Shown one piece after another: positions 8,807 through 17,576 of a stretch of 64,000 nt of DNA (its first letter is position 1; each line of letters opens with the position of its first letter). Origin of the DNA: Gemmatimonas sp. UBA7669 (GTDB lineage Bacteria; Gemmatimonadota; Gemmatimonadetes; Gemmatimonadales; Gemmatimonadaceae); the NCBI RefSeq assembly GCF_002483225.1, contig NZ_DLHL01000028.1:76262-140261 (forward strand). The letters are read 5' to 3'. The position numbers were made by a program, and so were the translations under genes. Below the pieces are notes generated by a model, which saw only the letters and a list, made by a program, of their open reading frames with translations, was not told the DNA's origin and did no database searches.

Positions 8807-10720
8807 TCAGCCGCCGGACGCGATGGTTTCGAGGGCCTCCCAGCGGTCCATCAGCTCCGGGATTTCCACCTCCAAGGCCTCGAGCCGGGACTTGAGAGAC
8901 AGCACCCGGGGCCCGTCGCGCAACACGACGGGATCGGCCAACAGCGCGTAGGTTGACTCGCGTTCGGTTTCGAGCGCTGCAATGCGATCGGGCAGCGCGG
9001 CGAGCTCCTGCTGTTCCTTGAACGAGAGCTTGCGTGGCCGCGACTTGGCGGCGGGCGCCGCCGACTGTGCGGGCTTGTCACCAGCGGGGGGCGCGCTCTT
9101 GCGCGTCTCCACCGATGCGGCGGGTTCGGGTCGCTGGCGCAGCCAATCGCTGTAGCCACCGGCATACTCACGCACCACACCCTGCCCTTCGAGCACCAGC
9201 GTGCTCGTGACCACCGCATCAATGAACGCGCGATCGTGCGACACCAGCAGCAGCGTGCCACTGAACTCGCGCAGCAGCGCCTCCAGTAGGTCGAGCGTTT
9301 CGAGATCGAGATCATTGGTGGGCTCGTCGAGCACCAGCACATTGAAGGGCCGGGTGAACAGTCGCGCCAGCAGCACGCGATTTCGCTCGCCGCCACTCAG
9401 CGCGCGCACTGGCATGCGCGCGCGATCCGCACTGAACAGAAAGTCCTGCAGGTAGCCGTGAATGTGCCGGCGCTGTCCGCCTACGGTGACCCAGTCGGTG
9501 CCGTCCCCCACGCTCTCGATGACCGAGGCCTCGGGATCGAGTTGCTCCCGCAACTGATCGAAGTAGGCGATTTCGAGATTGGTACCGTGACGGACGCTGC
9601 CACCAGCCGGGGTGAGTTCACCGAGGAGCAGCCGGAGCAGTGTGGTCTTGCCCGAGCCATTGGGACCAATGAGCCCCACCCGATCGCCGCGCATGATGGT
9701 GGTGCTGAGTCCCTGCACAATGCGCCGCTCGCCGTGCGAGAAGCTGAGGTCCTGTACTTCCAGCACCAAGCGTCCGCTGCGATCCGCTTCCTGAATCTGC
9801 GCGCGCGTGAGGCCAACCCGTTCGCGACGCTGCGCGCGTTCCACCCGCATGGCTTCGAGAGCGCGCACGCGGCCCTCATTGCGCGTGCGACGCGCCTGAA
9901 TGCCCGTGCGGATCCATACCTCTTCCTGCGCGAGGCGGCGGTCGAAATCCTCCCACGCCAGGGACTCGGCGTGCAGCGATGCGGCCTTGCGTTCGAGATA
10001 GGTATCGTAGTCGGGACCGAAGTCCGCGAGCCGTCCGCGGTCGAGCTCGACGATGCGCGTGGCCACCCGCCGCAGGAACGCCCGATCATGCGTCACGAAG
10101 ACGAGCGTGAGCCCGTCGTTGATGAGCACCTGCTCCATCCACTCGATCGCGGCAATGTCGAGATGGTTGGTGGGCTCGTCGAGCAGCAGCACGTCGGGCT
10201 GTTGCACGAGGGCGCGGGCAAGCAGGGTCTGACGCGTGCGTCCACCGCTGGCTGCGGCAATAGGGGCTTCGGGGTCGAGCCCCAATTGCTGCAGAATGGT
10301 TTCCACGCGTCGGTGCCCCTGCCAGGCGTCGGCGGCGTCGAGCGCGCGATGTGCGCGGTCGAGTGCGGCGAGTGCGGACTCCGTGGCCTCGTTTTGGACC
10401 CGCTGCACGGCATCATGGTAGGCCGACAGCAGTCGTCCGGTCGCTCCCAGCCCTTCCGCCACCACATCAAAAATGCGTCCGGTGAGTGTACGCGGCACCG
10501 CCTGCTCCAGTCGCGCCACATGCACCCCACCCTGACGCACCACCTGTCCGGCATCAGGGGTCAGCGAGCCCTCGAGCACCTGAAGAAAGGTGCTCTTGCC
10601 GGCACCATTGCGACCCAGCAGACAGACGCGCTCACCGGCTTCGATGGCGAAATTGGCGCCGTCCAGCACCGGCGGCCCACCAAGTGCCACGCGTACATCC
10701 TGCACCGACAACAGGGCCAT
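8807..10720 (-). CDS. uup: ABC-F family ATPase, Uup-like
   Basis: The 637-residue protein has two ABC ATPase domains and no membrane segment. Domain 1 has GRNGAGKST, ASGGRTRQTLLARAL and LLLDEPTNHLD. Domain 2 has GPNGSGKTTLLRLL, LSGGERNRVLLARL and LVLDEPTNDLD. The C-terminal helical tail (KLSFKEQQELAALPDRIAAL) is the DNA/ribosome-interacting coiled coil seen in Uup. ABC-F proteins act on ribosomes; Uup also affects precise transposon excision in E. coli. Its ATG overlaps the stop of the upstream hydrolase gene by one base (TGATG), so translation is probably coupled. Confidence 0.93.
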   Translation of the reverse strand: MALLSVQDVRVALGGPPVLDGANFAIEAGERVCLLGRNGAGKSTFLQVLEGSLTPDAGQVVRQGGVHVARLEQAVPRTLTGRIFDVVAEGLGATGRLLSAYHDAVQRVQNEATESALAALDRAHRALDAADAWQGHRRVETILQQLGLDPEAPIAAASGGRTRQTLLARALVQQPDVLLLDEPTNHLDIAAIEWMEQVLINDGLTLVFVTHDRAFLRRVATRIVELDRGRLADFGPDYDTYLERKAASLHAESLAWEDFDRRLAQEEVWIRTGIQARRTRNEGRVRALEAMRVERAQRRERVGLTRAQIQEADRSGRLVLEVQDLSFSHGERRIVQGLSTTIMRGDRVGLIGPNGSGKTTLLRLLLGELTPAGGSVRHGTNLEIAYFDQLREQLDPEASVIESVGDGTDWVTVGGQRRHIHGYLQDFLFSADRARMPVRALSGGERNRVLLARLFTRPFNVLVLDEPTNDLDLETLDLLEALLREFSGTLLLVSHDRAFIDAVVTSTLVLEGQGVVREYAGGYSDWLRQRPEPAASVETRKSAPPAGDKPAQSAAPAAKSRPRKLSFKEQQELAALPDRIAALETERESTYALLADPVVLRDGPRVLSLKSRLEALEVEIPELMDRWEALETIASGG

Positions 10721-12291
10721 CAACGGGCTCCACGCGAAAGCAGCACACGGCGGGCGCTGCTCTCGTTGCCGTTCCGGTCCACGGCGCTCACCCACACCAC
10801 GGGCGCCTCCGCCAACTCGGCGCTTCCAACCACCACGGCGGTCTGCGACGCCGGCAGCACTTGCGACGTCCACGTCGCGCCGTGTTGCACGCGCACACTG
10901 TGCCAGCGGGCCCGCGCACCAGCGGTAAGCCGCAGCACCCACTCACGCGATGTCGCATCACGCCGCAGTGTGGCCGCAGGAGCCGCTGGCCGCGTGCGTC
11001 CCAGCCACGGCGATGCGGGCACCAGCGCGTCTGCGGTGTACAGCTCGCGCAGCAAATGCGGCGCTGGGCGCTGGCCAAGACTGTCGTCCGGTGACGGCAT
11101 GAGTGCCTTCATGGAGAAGAGCACATCGCCGGTGGCGCGCAGGCGTGCGCTGTCCCGCTGTGTGGTTTCGCGGGTGATGCGGATCTGTGCGTTGAGTTCG
11201 TCGCGCTTGAAGGTGCCGGCGGAAGCGCGCGAGGCACTGTGCCCCACCCACATGTGCCGGCCTTTGGTGTTCTCGTTCAACCACCAGTCGAGCAGTACCG
11301 GATAGCTCTGCGCCGTTTGCGCGATGGGCCAGTAGAGCTGCGGCGTGAAGTAGTCCACCCAGCCCTCGTTGAGCCACTTCTTGGAGTCGCCGGCAAGTTT
11401 CTCGTAGGCATCGAAGCCCTGAATGCTCGCCGGATAGCCTGGCCGCCAGATGCCAAAGGGGCTGATGCCGACTTTCACCCAGGGCTTGAGGGCCTTGGTG
11501 CGACGGTAGAGGATGCGCACGAACTCGTCCACGTTGTGCCGTCGCCAATCCGAGCGATCAAGTGCGCCGCCGCGGGCGCGATACCGCGCGTACGATGCGC
11601 TGTCGGGGAACGGGACTTCCGCGCCGTCCGGTCCCGTAATGGGATACGGATAGAAATAGTCATCGACGTGAACGCCATCCACGTCATAGCGCCGGACGAC
11701 ATCGAGCACGACGCGGAGTGAATGTTCGAGCACACCGGGCTCGCCCGGATCCATCCAGGTGTAGGTGCCGTAGGTGTGCACCCACTCGGGATGCGTCACG
11801 CTGAGATGCGTGCGCGCGTGCGGACCGGTGGCGGTGGGATGGCGCGCCCGATAGGGATTGAACCAGGCGTGCAATTCGAGTCCGCGGGCATGCGCCTCGC
11901 GCACGGCAAACTGCAGCGGATCATACCAGGGTTCGGGGGCGCGGCCTTCCACGCCGGTGAGGTATGCGGACCAGGGCTCCAGTGTGCTGGCATACATCGC
12001 GTCCCCCGCCGGCCGCACCTGAAGCAGTACGGCGTTCATGCGCAGGGCCTTGACCCGATCCAGAATGGCCAACAACTCGGTTTGCTGTTGCCAGGCGCTC
12101 AGGCCCGGCCGTGACGGCCAGTCGATGTTGGCCACCGAGGCCACCCACACGCCGCGAAACTCCCGCTGCATCGGCGGGGGGGCGTCCTGGGCAGTGAGCG
12201 GGGCGGCCAGCGGGGCCACCAAGAGCGCGCATGCGTGGGCAAGCACCGCCATGATCAGCGCGCGACGAGGCCGATGATGAGATGGAATCAT
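10720..12291 (-). CDS. GHL10 / DUF187-type glycoside hydrolase-like exported protein
   Basis: The 523-residue protein has a signal peptide ending near LAAPLTAQDA. It then shows the family 10 glycoside hydrolase-like core: REFRGVWVASVANIDWPSR, MNAVLLQVRPAGDAMYAS, HAWFNPYRARHP, DVDGVHVDDYFYPYP and VGISPFGIWRPGYP. Related YngK-type proteins are predicted cell-envelope glycosidases with a TIM barrel. The C-terminal 100 residues resemble a small Ig/FnIII-like module (VVWVSAVDRNGNESSARRVL). The stop overlaps the start of the uup-like gene, implying a two-gene operon. The substrate, perhaps peptidoglycan or an exopolysaccharide, cannot be read from sequence. Confidence 0.9.
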   Translation of the reverse strand: MIPSHHRPRRALIMAVLAHACALLVAPLAAPLTAQDAPPPMQREFRGVWVASVANIDWPSRPGLSAWQQQTELLAILDRVKALRMNAVLLQVRPAGDAMYASTLEPWSAYLTGVEGRAPEPWYDPLQFAVREAHARGLELHAWFNPYRARHPTATGPHARTHLSVTHPEWVHTYGTYTWMDPGEPGVLEHSLRVVLDVVRRYDVDGVHVDDYFYPYPITGPDGAEVPFPDSASYARYRARGGALDRSDWRRHNVDEFVRILYRRTKALKPWVKVGISPFGIWRPGYPASIQGFDAYEKLAGDSKKWLNEGWVDYFTPQLYWPIAQTAQSYPVLLDWWLNENTKGRHMWVGHSASRASAGTFKRDELNAQIRITRETTQRDSARLRATGDVLFSMKALMPSPDDSLGQRPAPHLLRELYTADALVPASPWLGRTRPAAPAATLRRDATSREWVLRLTAGARARWHSVRVQHGATWTSQVLPASQTAVVVGSAELAEAPVVWVSAVDRNGNESSARRVLLSRGAR

Positions 12292-12342
12292 CCGGGAACG
12301 ATAGCCAATTGGACGAGGGCCCGGAGGCAGTATCTTTCAGTC

Positions 12343-12783
12343 ATGTCCGATAATGATCGCTCCCATCTCAACGACACGCCGGTCCTGCTGTACGACGGCG
12401 AGTGCGGGCTCTGTGCTGGGAGTGTGCAGTTCATCCTGCGGCACGAGCCGGCGCACCGCCGCGAGGCCCTGCGTTTTGCGCCGCTGCAGAGTGATTGGGG
12501 GCGGCAGGTGCGTACGCGCCACCCCGAACTGGCGGGTGTGGATTCGGTCGTGTGGTTCGAGCCCACGGCCGCCGGTGGACGGGTGCGGTACCACAGCGCT
12601 GCCGGTCTGGCGGCGCTGCGGCATCTGGGTGGGTTCTGGGGTGTTCTGGGCGCGCTCGGATGGTTGGTGCCGCGCCCGCTGCGCGACGCGGTGTACCGGG
12701 CCATTGCCCGTCGGCGTTTCGATCTGGTTGCGCCGGCCTGCCTGCTGCCCACGCCCGAGCAGAGAGCGCGCTTCTTGGCGTGA
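12343..12783 (+). CDS. DCC-family thiol-disulfide oxidoreductase-like protein (DUF393)
   Basis: The 146-residue protein has the signature LLYDGECGLCAGSVQFIL, the D-x-x-C-x-x-C pattern that names the DCC family, followed by RFAPLQS and a C-terminal YRAIARRRFD. The family is predicted to have a thioredoxin-like fold with a redox CxxC pair, but few members are characterised. The ATG at 12343 fits the family start; a longer in-frame opening would overlap the divergent hydrolase gene. GGAGG lies about 20 bases upstream, farther than usual. Confidence 0.9.
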   Translation: MSDNDRSHLNDTPVLLYDGECGLCAGSVQFILRHEPAHRREALRFAPLQSDWGRQVRTRHPELAGVDSVVWFEPTAAGGRVRYHSAAGLAALRHLGGFWGVLGALGWLVPRPLRDAVYRAIARRRFDLVAPACLLPTPEQRARFLA

Positions 12784-12838
12784 AGCGACTTGTATCGGGC
12801 GCTGTGGCACCAGCACTCGATTGGGCGGCAGGATCGCC

Positions 12839-13034
12839 AACAGCTCACGCAGAGACGAGGAGGGCGCAGAGGGCGCAGAGAACTCCGGTCGGGGTTGTGG
12901 CTCCGTCGCGGATGACACGGATGGAGCGGAAACCGCACGGATGGATTCCTCCTACGTTTGCTGAAACCTCTTCAAGAATGAAAGTCGAGCCCCTCTGCGC
13001 CCTCTGCGCCCTCCTTGTCTCTGCGTGAGCTGTT
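12839..13034. repeat. Family A dispersed inverted repeat, intact copy
   Basis: The 196-bp element has near-identical inverted ends: AACAGCTCACGCAGAG at the left and CTCTGCGTGAGCTGTT at the right. Adjacent arms are built from GGGCGCAGA units and their complements. The middle contains CGGAT-rich direct repeats (GCGGATGACACGGATGGAGC). It occupies the gap between the DCC-family gene and the DUF4097 gene. Two other copies are at 31407-33061 (interrupted by an IS) and from 63902 to the window end. No coding potential is seen. Confidence 0.85.
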
Positions 13035-13129
13035 GACGATCTCGCGGCCGCTCGAGAGCTAGTGTCCGGCCAGACCCGATTCAAACCCTCTGGCCCGTCA
13101 TTCCGTCCAACCGGTCGTGAAAACTCTGC

Positions 13130-13154
13130 GCCCCGCAGTCGGGGCTTTCCTTTT
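13130..13154 (+). terminator. Rho-independent terminator or attenuator
   Basis: GCCCCG (13130-13135) and CGGGGC (13140-13145) form a GC-rich stem with a CAGT loop, followed by TTTCCTTTT. It lies only 13 bases before the DUF4097 start codon. It could end transcripts reading through family A from the left, or attenuate the DUF4097-MATE operon. Confidence 0.6.
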
Positions 13155-13167
13155 CGGGAGTGCGTTC

Positions 13168-14259
13168 ATGACCGGTCGAAGCCTCGCTGCCCAACTCGGG
13201 CTGGCGGTTGCTCCCTTGCTCTTGATGGCCCCGTCGCTCGCGGCCCAATCCAACGCGTACACCCTGCGTGGTGAGCGCGTTGCCGTCTACAACGTGGCCG
13301 GCGACCTGCGGGTCGAGCCCGGCTCCGGGCGTGATGTGGAGGTGCGCGTCACCCTGCGCGGTCGTGACGCCAATCGCCTGCGCGTGGAGACCGGCAGCGT
13401 ACGTGGCTTGCCCACGCTGCGTGTGGTCTATCCGGACGACGACATCATCTACGACGGCGGCGAGAGCGGGAGATCACGACGTAGTTCGATGGAAACGCGC
13501 ATCCGCGATGACTGGACCTGGGGCAACGACAGCGGGCGCGATGGCTGGCTGCGCGACGGACGCCGCATCCGCGTGCGCTCGTCAGGACGAGGCGTGGAAG
13601 CCTGGGCGGACATCGTCGTGCGCGTGCCCGAAGGCCAGTCGGCCGACAGCTATCTGCTGGTCGGCTCCCTCTCCGCCAGTGGCGTGCGCGGCAACCTGCG
13701 GCTCGATGCCGGTGCGGCGCGTGTGACAGCCGACCGCGTGACCGGAGTACTGCACGTCGATGCGGGATCGGGCAGCGTGGCCCTTCGCGACATTCGGGGC
13801 TCACAGCTCACCGTCGATGTCGGGTCGGGCAGCATCGACGCCGAAGACGTGCGCATGGATCGCTGCACCTTCGACACGGGGTCGGGCCGAGTCAGTGGCA
13901 GCAACGTGGCCTGTGACGTGCTCAATACCGACACGGGCTCGGGTACGGTGCGCTTCGCGTCGCTGTCGTCCAACGACGTCACCATCGACACCGGCAGTGG
14001 TGGCGTGTCGCTCGACCTCACGCGCTCGGCCCGCACGGTGCGCATTGAAAGCGGATCCGGTGGCGTGTCGCTTATCATGCCGGATGGCGTCAATGCCACC
14101 GTGGATATCGAAACGGGCAGCGGCGGCATCACCACCGACTTTCCCATTCGCACCAACCGGGTTGAACGCCGCTCACTGCATGGCAGTATCGGTGACGGCT
14201 CCGGTCGCATCATGATCGAAACAGGCTCCGGCTCCGTGCGACTCCAGCGGCGGAGCTGA
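13168..14259 (+). CDS. DUF4097-family exported beta-repeat protein
   Basis: The 363-residue protein has a signal peptide (MTGRSLAAQLGLAVAPLLLM) with cleavage near SLAAQS. The C-terminal two thirds consist of about eight short beta-helix repeats of the type hxhDTGSGxhxhxxh (VDAGSGSVALRDI, VDVGSGSIDAEDV, IDTGSGGVSLDLT, IETGSGGITTDFP), typical of DUF4097 'putative adhesin' domains. The region around residues 95-140 is rich in Arg, Gly and Ser. The ATG at 13168 is preceded by GGGAG eight bases upstream and follows the hairpin at 13130; an earlier GTG would overlap that hairpin. Role unknown. It is probably cotranscribed with the MATE gene 33 bases downstream. Confidence 0.85.
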   Translation: MTGRSLAAQLGLAVAPLLLMAPSLAAQSNAYTLRGERVAVYNVAGDLRVEPGSGRDVEVRVTLRGRDANRLRVETGSVRGLPTLRVVYPDDDIIYDGGESGRSRRSSMETRIRDDWTWGNDSGRDGWLRDGRRIRVRSSGRGVEAWADIVVRVPEGQSADSYLLVGSLSASGVRGNLRLDAGAARVTADRVTGVLHVDAGSGSVALRDIRGSQLTVDVGSGSIDAEDVRMDRCTFDTGSGRVSGSNVACDVLNTDTGSGTVRFASLSSNDVTIDTGSGGVSLDLTRSARTVRIESGSGGVSLIMPDGVNATVDIETGSGGITTDFPIRTNRVERRSLHGSIGDGSGRIMIETGSGSVRLQRRS

Positions 14260-14292
14260 CGCGGGCAGAACTTTTCAGGACGAGGCACTCGG

Positions 14293-15735
14293 ATGACGGC
14301 GCGGATCGATTACACTGAAGACATGACCGATCCCGCCGTCCCCGCTCTGCCCTCCCGTTGGTGGGACGACGTACGCGCGGCCGTTCGCGGGACGCGCCAC
14401 GACTACACCCAGGGGTCGATTGGGCGGGCCACCTTCTTGCTGGCCATACCAATGGTGCTGGAGATGCTCATGGAGAGCCTCTTCGCGCTGTCGGATGTAT
14501 TCTTTGTGGCGCGACTTGGTGCGAGTGCGGTGGCCTCCGTGGGGCTCACGGAGTCGCTCATGGTGGTGGTGTACACACTCGCCATGGGTCTGGCCATTGG
14601 CGGCACGGCCATCGTGGCCCGGCGCGTCGGTGAAAAGTCGCCCGATGACGCCGCGCGCGCGGCCGTGCAGGTCATTGGACTGGGCGCGGTCATGGCGCTG
14701 GTGTTGGGCGCCTTGGGGGCGCTGCTGGCGCCAACGCTGCTTCGCCTCATGGGTGCCACCCCCGACGTTCTCGAGACCGGCAGCACGTTCGCGCGCATCA
14801 TGCTGGGAGGCAGCGGGACGGCGTTCCTGCTGTTTGTCATCAACGCCGTCTTTCGCGGCGCGGGTGATGCCGCCATCTCCATGCGCGTGCTTTGGCTGGC
14901 CAATGGCATCAACATCGTCCTCGGACCGCTGCTCATTTTTGGGCCCGGTCCGCTGCCAGCCTTCGGCGTAACGGGCGCCGCGATTGCCACCACCACCGGC
15001 CGCGGCCTGGGCGTCGTGTATGCGCTGTGGCAACTCTCGCGCGGCAGTGGTCATCTGCAACTGCAACGCCGGCATCTTGGGCTGGAGTGGCCCGTCATTC
15101 AGCGCGTGCTGCGCATGGCCGGCAACGCCACTGTGCAGGTCATGGTGGGCAGTCTCACCTGGATGGTGCTCATTCGCCTCATTGCCGGCTTTGGCAGTGC
15201 GGCCATGGCCGGCTACACCATCGCCGTGCGTCTTGTCATGTTTGCGCTGCTGCCGGCATGGGGCGTAAGCAATGCCGCCGCCACCATGGTGGGGCAGTCG
15301 CTGGGCGCGCGTTTGCCCGGACGCGCCGAACAGGCGGTGCGCAGTGCGGCCCGCTACAATGGACTGTTTCTCGGTCTGGTGGGCGTGGTGTATGTCGTGG
15401 CGGCCGGGCCCATCGTCGGCTGGTTCACGCAGGACGCCGCAGTGCACCACGTGGCCGTACAAGGCCTGCGGCTCATGGCCCTTGGCTTCCCGCTCTACGC
15501 ACTCGGCATGGTGCTCATGCAGGCCTTCAATGGCGCCGGCGACACCCGCACGCCAACCCGCATGAACATCGGCGTGTTCTGGCTCTTCGAAATCCCGCTG
15601 GCCTGGCTGCTCACGCGCAACGACGCGATCGGCAGCACCGGCGTGTTTCTGGCGGTGCTCAGCGCGTATTCGTTGCTGGCGCTGGTGGCGTGGCTGATGT
15701 TCCGCCGCGGCAGTTGGCAGCGTCAGGCCCTGTGA
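14293..15735 (+). CDS. MATE family efflux transporter
   Basis: The 480-residue protein has about twelve hydrophobic helices in two MatE halves. The first begins at IGRATFLLAIPMVLEMLMES and contains ALSDVFFVARLGASAVASVG; the second begins at VLRMAGNATVQVMVGSLTWM and contains AMAGYTIAVRL and NAAATMVGQSLGA. MATE proteins export drugs and metabolites in exchange for Na+ or H+ across the inner membrane. ATGs at 14293 and 14323 both have purine-rich tracts upstream; the first is used here. Its 3' end overlaps the convergent lipoprotein gene by 77 bases. Confidence 0.94.
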   Translation: MTARIDYTEDMTDPAVPALPSRWWDDVRAAVRGTRHDYTQGSIGRATFLLAIPMVLEMLMESLFALSDVFFVARLGASAVASVGLTESLMVVVYTLAMGLAIGGTAIVARRVGEKSPDDAARAAVQVIGLGAVMALVLGALGALLAPTLLRLMGATPDVLETGSTFARIMLGGSGTAFLLFVINAVFRGAGDAAISMRVLWLANGINIVLGPLLIFGPGPLPAFGVTGAAIATTTGRGLGVVYALWQLSRGSGHLQLQRRHLGLEWPVIQRVLRMAGNATVQVMVGSLTWMVLIRLIAGFGSAAMAGYTIAVRLVMFALLPAWGVSNAAATMVGQSLGARLPGRAEQAVRSAARYNGLFLGLVGVVYVVAAGPIVGWFTQDAAVHHVAVQGLRLMALGFPLYALGMVLMQAFNGAGDTRTPTRMNIGVFWLFEIPLAWLLTRNDAIGSTGVFLAVLSAYSLLALVAWLMFRRGSWQRQAL

Positions 15736-16249
15736 GGCAGGCCAGCACGGCACGCAGCGAGCCGCGATAGCCGAAGTCCCAGTTGGCACCGTAGCGCAGA
15801 TCCTGCACGCGCCACGACGGCGCCTGCCGAATCAGCACCAGTGTGTCGGTCCACTGCACGGCGGGTTTCAGATCAACATTGGTGAAGTCGAGCTGCACCC
15901 GCGCCGTGTCGCCGTCCTGCTTCGCCTCGTGCACCACGTAGCTGGTGTGCCCCTCGTACAGCCCGCTGAACACATTGCCGGCATCCACAGCAGGTGCTGA
16001 CGGCGCGGACAGCGCGCGGGCCAGATCGGCGGTCAAATAGGGTTCGAGCGCCGGCAGGGCGCGCGACTCGGGCAGACTGCGCACGCCGGCCACCTCGAGT
16101 GTGACATAGAACTGCAGCGCCACATCGCGCGGTGTGGCGTCATGCGTCTTGCCGCAAGCCGACAGCGAGCTGACGGCCAAGCCCAGAGCCACCAGACCAC
16201 GAACCGCCGTACCTGTGCGCTGAACCGCCGCAGAGAAATCAGAGCTCAT
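15659..16249 (-). CDS. Putative lipoprotein, DUF3828-like
   Basis: The 196-residue protein has a lipoprotein signal (LVALGLAVSSLSAC) with the lipobox cysteine at residue 32. The body (RDVALQFYVTLEVAGVRSLP, LEPYLTADLARAL, YVVHEAKQDGDTARVQLDF, APSWRVQDLRYG) has the layout of DUF3828/NTF2-like periplasmic proteins. I infer this from pattern only. The C-terminal 20 residues are Pro/Thr/Ala-rich and lie antisense to the last MATE codons. No function can be assigned. Confidence 0.75.
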   Translation of the reverse strand: MSSDFSAAVQRTGTAVRGLVALGLAVSSLSACGKTHDATPRDVALQFYVTLEVAGVRSLPESRALPALEPYLTADLARALSAPSAPAVDAGNVFSGLYEGHTSYVVHEAKQDGDTARVQLDFTNVDLKPAVQWTDTLVLIRQAPSWRVQDLRYGANWDFGYRGSLRAVLACLTGPDAANCRGGTSATPPAPATNTR

Positions 16250-16400
16250 GCGGGAACGCTCGCGGGTTCTGCGGTCGGGCGCAACGCCCGACCGCCCTCG
16301 TGAATTGCTGCGATCCGCTTTGCCGACGGGCCGCTTTGCCGACGGGCCGTCCCACGCGCAACTTGCCTCTCAGCGTTTCCACCTCTCTCCCGCCCGCCCC

Positions 16401-17453
16401 ATGCGCACCATTGCCCTGTTGCTGCTCACCTCCGCCCTGCCGGTTGCCGCGCAATCCGGACCCGGCATGCCGCCCGTCAACGATCTCCCCAATCCGTACA
16501 ACACGGTGGAGGGCTGGGCGAAGTTGCCCAACGGACGCACCTGGGGCTCCACCAGCGCGGTCGCCGTTGACAACGACGGCAAGTCAGTGTGGGTGGCCGA
16601 GCGCTGCGGCGCCAACAGTTGTGCCCAGTCGTCGCTGCCCAGCGTGCTCAAGTTCGATGCGAACGGCAACCTTGTGAAAAGTTTTGGCGGCGGAATGATC
16701 ATGTCGCCGCACGGCATTCACGTGGACCGTGACAACAACATCTGGGTCGTGGATTGCAGCTGCACCGGCGGCACGGCGCCCATCGATCCCAACGCACCGG
16801 CTCCGCCTCCGCGCGGTCATCAGATCGTCAAGTTCAGCCCCGATGGCCGAGTGCTCATGACCCTGGGCAAGGCGGGCGGCGGCCGTGATTCGTCCTTCTT
16901 CTGGCAGCCCAACGCCGTCATCACCGCCGCCAACGGCGACATCTATGTGGCCGAGGGCCACTCCTCGCGCGCCGGCGCCACGGCGCGCGTGCTCGTCTTC
17001 GACAAGAACGGCACACTCAAGAAGACCTGGGGAAGCTGGGGCAAGGGTGACGGGCAGCTCGATCAGCCGCACGCCCTCGCCTTCGATTCGCGCGGCCGGC
17101 TGTTCATTGCGGATCGCGGTAACGACAGACTGCTGATCGTGAACCCGACAACGTTCGAGGTGCTCGACACCTGGTATCAGTTCAGCCGCATCAGCGGACT
17201 GTGGATCGACAAGAACGATGTGCTGTACGCGGCCGATTCGGAGTCGGGCTCGGTCAATCCGCCGCACGGCGCGTGGAAGCGTGGCATTCGCATTGGCAGT
17301 GCGCGCACGGGCCAGGTCACGGCCTTCATTCCCGACCCGGCGCCCAAGCCGCCCAGCACGAGCAGTGCGGAGGGGGTGGCGGTCGATGCCGCCGGCAATA
17401 TCTACGGGGCGGAGGTAGGGGATCGGGCGCTCAAGCGGTATGTGAAGAAGTAG
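16401..17453 (+). CDS. NHL-repeat / peptidyl-alpha-hydroxyglycine lyase-like exported propeller protein
   Basis: The 350-residue protein has a signal peptide (MRTIALLLLTSALPVAAQSG). NHL-type propeller blades follow: SAVAVDNDGKSVWVAERCG, GIHVDRDNNIWVVDCSC, GDIYVAEGHSSRAGATARVL, ALAFDSRGRLFIADRGNDRL, SAEGVAVDAAGNIYGAEVGD. Such six-bladed propellers are often annotated as peptidyl-alpha-hydroxyglycine alpha-amidating lyase-like, but enzyme activity is not shown by sequence alone. The ATG at 16401 was chosen for the signal peptide; no ribosome-binding site is visible. A second, distantly similar propeller gene lies at 21855. Both flank the PQQ-dehydrogenase operon. Confidence 0.85.
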   Translation: MRTIALLLLTSALPVAAQSGPGMPPVNDLPNPYNTVEGWAKLPNGRTWGSTSAVAVDNDGKSVWVAERCGANSCAQSSLPSVLKFDANGNLVKSFGGGMIMSPHGIHVDRDNNIWVVDCSCTGGTAPIDPNAPAPPPRGHQIVKFSPDGRVLMTLGKAGGGRDSSFFWQPNAVITAANGDIYVAEGHSSRAGATARVLVFDKNGTLKKTWGSWGKGDGQLDQPHALAFDSRGRLFIADRGNDRLLIVNPTTFEVLDTWYQFSRISGLWIDKNDVLYAADSESGSVNPPHGAWKRGIRIGSARTGQVTAFIPDPAPKPPSTSSAEGVAVDAAGNIYGAEVGDRALKRYVKK

Positions 17454-17470
17454 GCGGCCAAGCGAACCTT

Positions 17471-17570
17471 GAACTGATCAGTTTCGAGTTTTTGGGTTCA
17501 GGTTTCGAGTTGTAGGTCTTCACAACTCACAACTCGTAACCTGAACTCAGAACCCGAAACTGATCGGTTC
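17471..17570. repeat. Family B inverted repeat between convergent genes
   Basis: This 100-bp imperfect palindrome has the left arm starting GAACTGATCAGTTTCGAG and the right arm ending CGAAACTGATCGGTTC, and inner arms built on GGGTTCAGGTT and AACCTGAACTC. It fills the gap between the convergent NHL gene (ends 17453) and PQQ-dehydrogenase gene (ends 17577). A longer relative is at 52576-52755. It could act as a bidirectional terminator. Confidence 0.8.
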
Positions 17571-17576
17571 ACGACC

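Noticed and set aside
8807..10720. Antibiotic-resistance ABC-F protein
   Set aside because: The tail and motifs match housekeeping Uup rather than the resistance subfamilies, and no resistance context is present.
12845..13084. Open frame of 79 codons running through the family A repeat with repeated Cys/Ala/Leu words (CALCALLVSA)
   Set aside because: It is a by-product of the repeat arms; the two ends encode the same words because of the palindrome, and no start signal is present.
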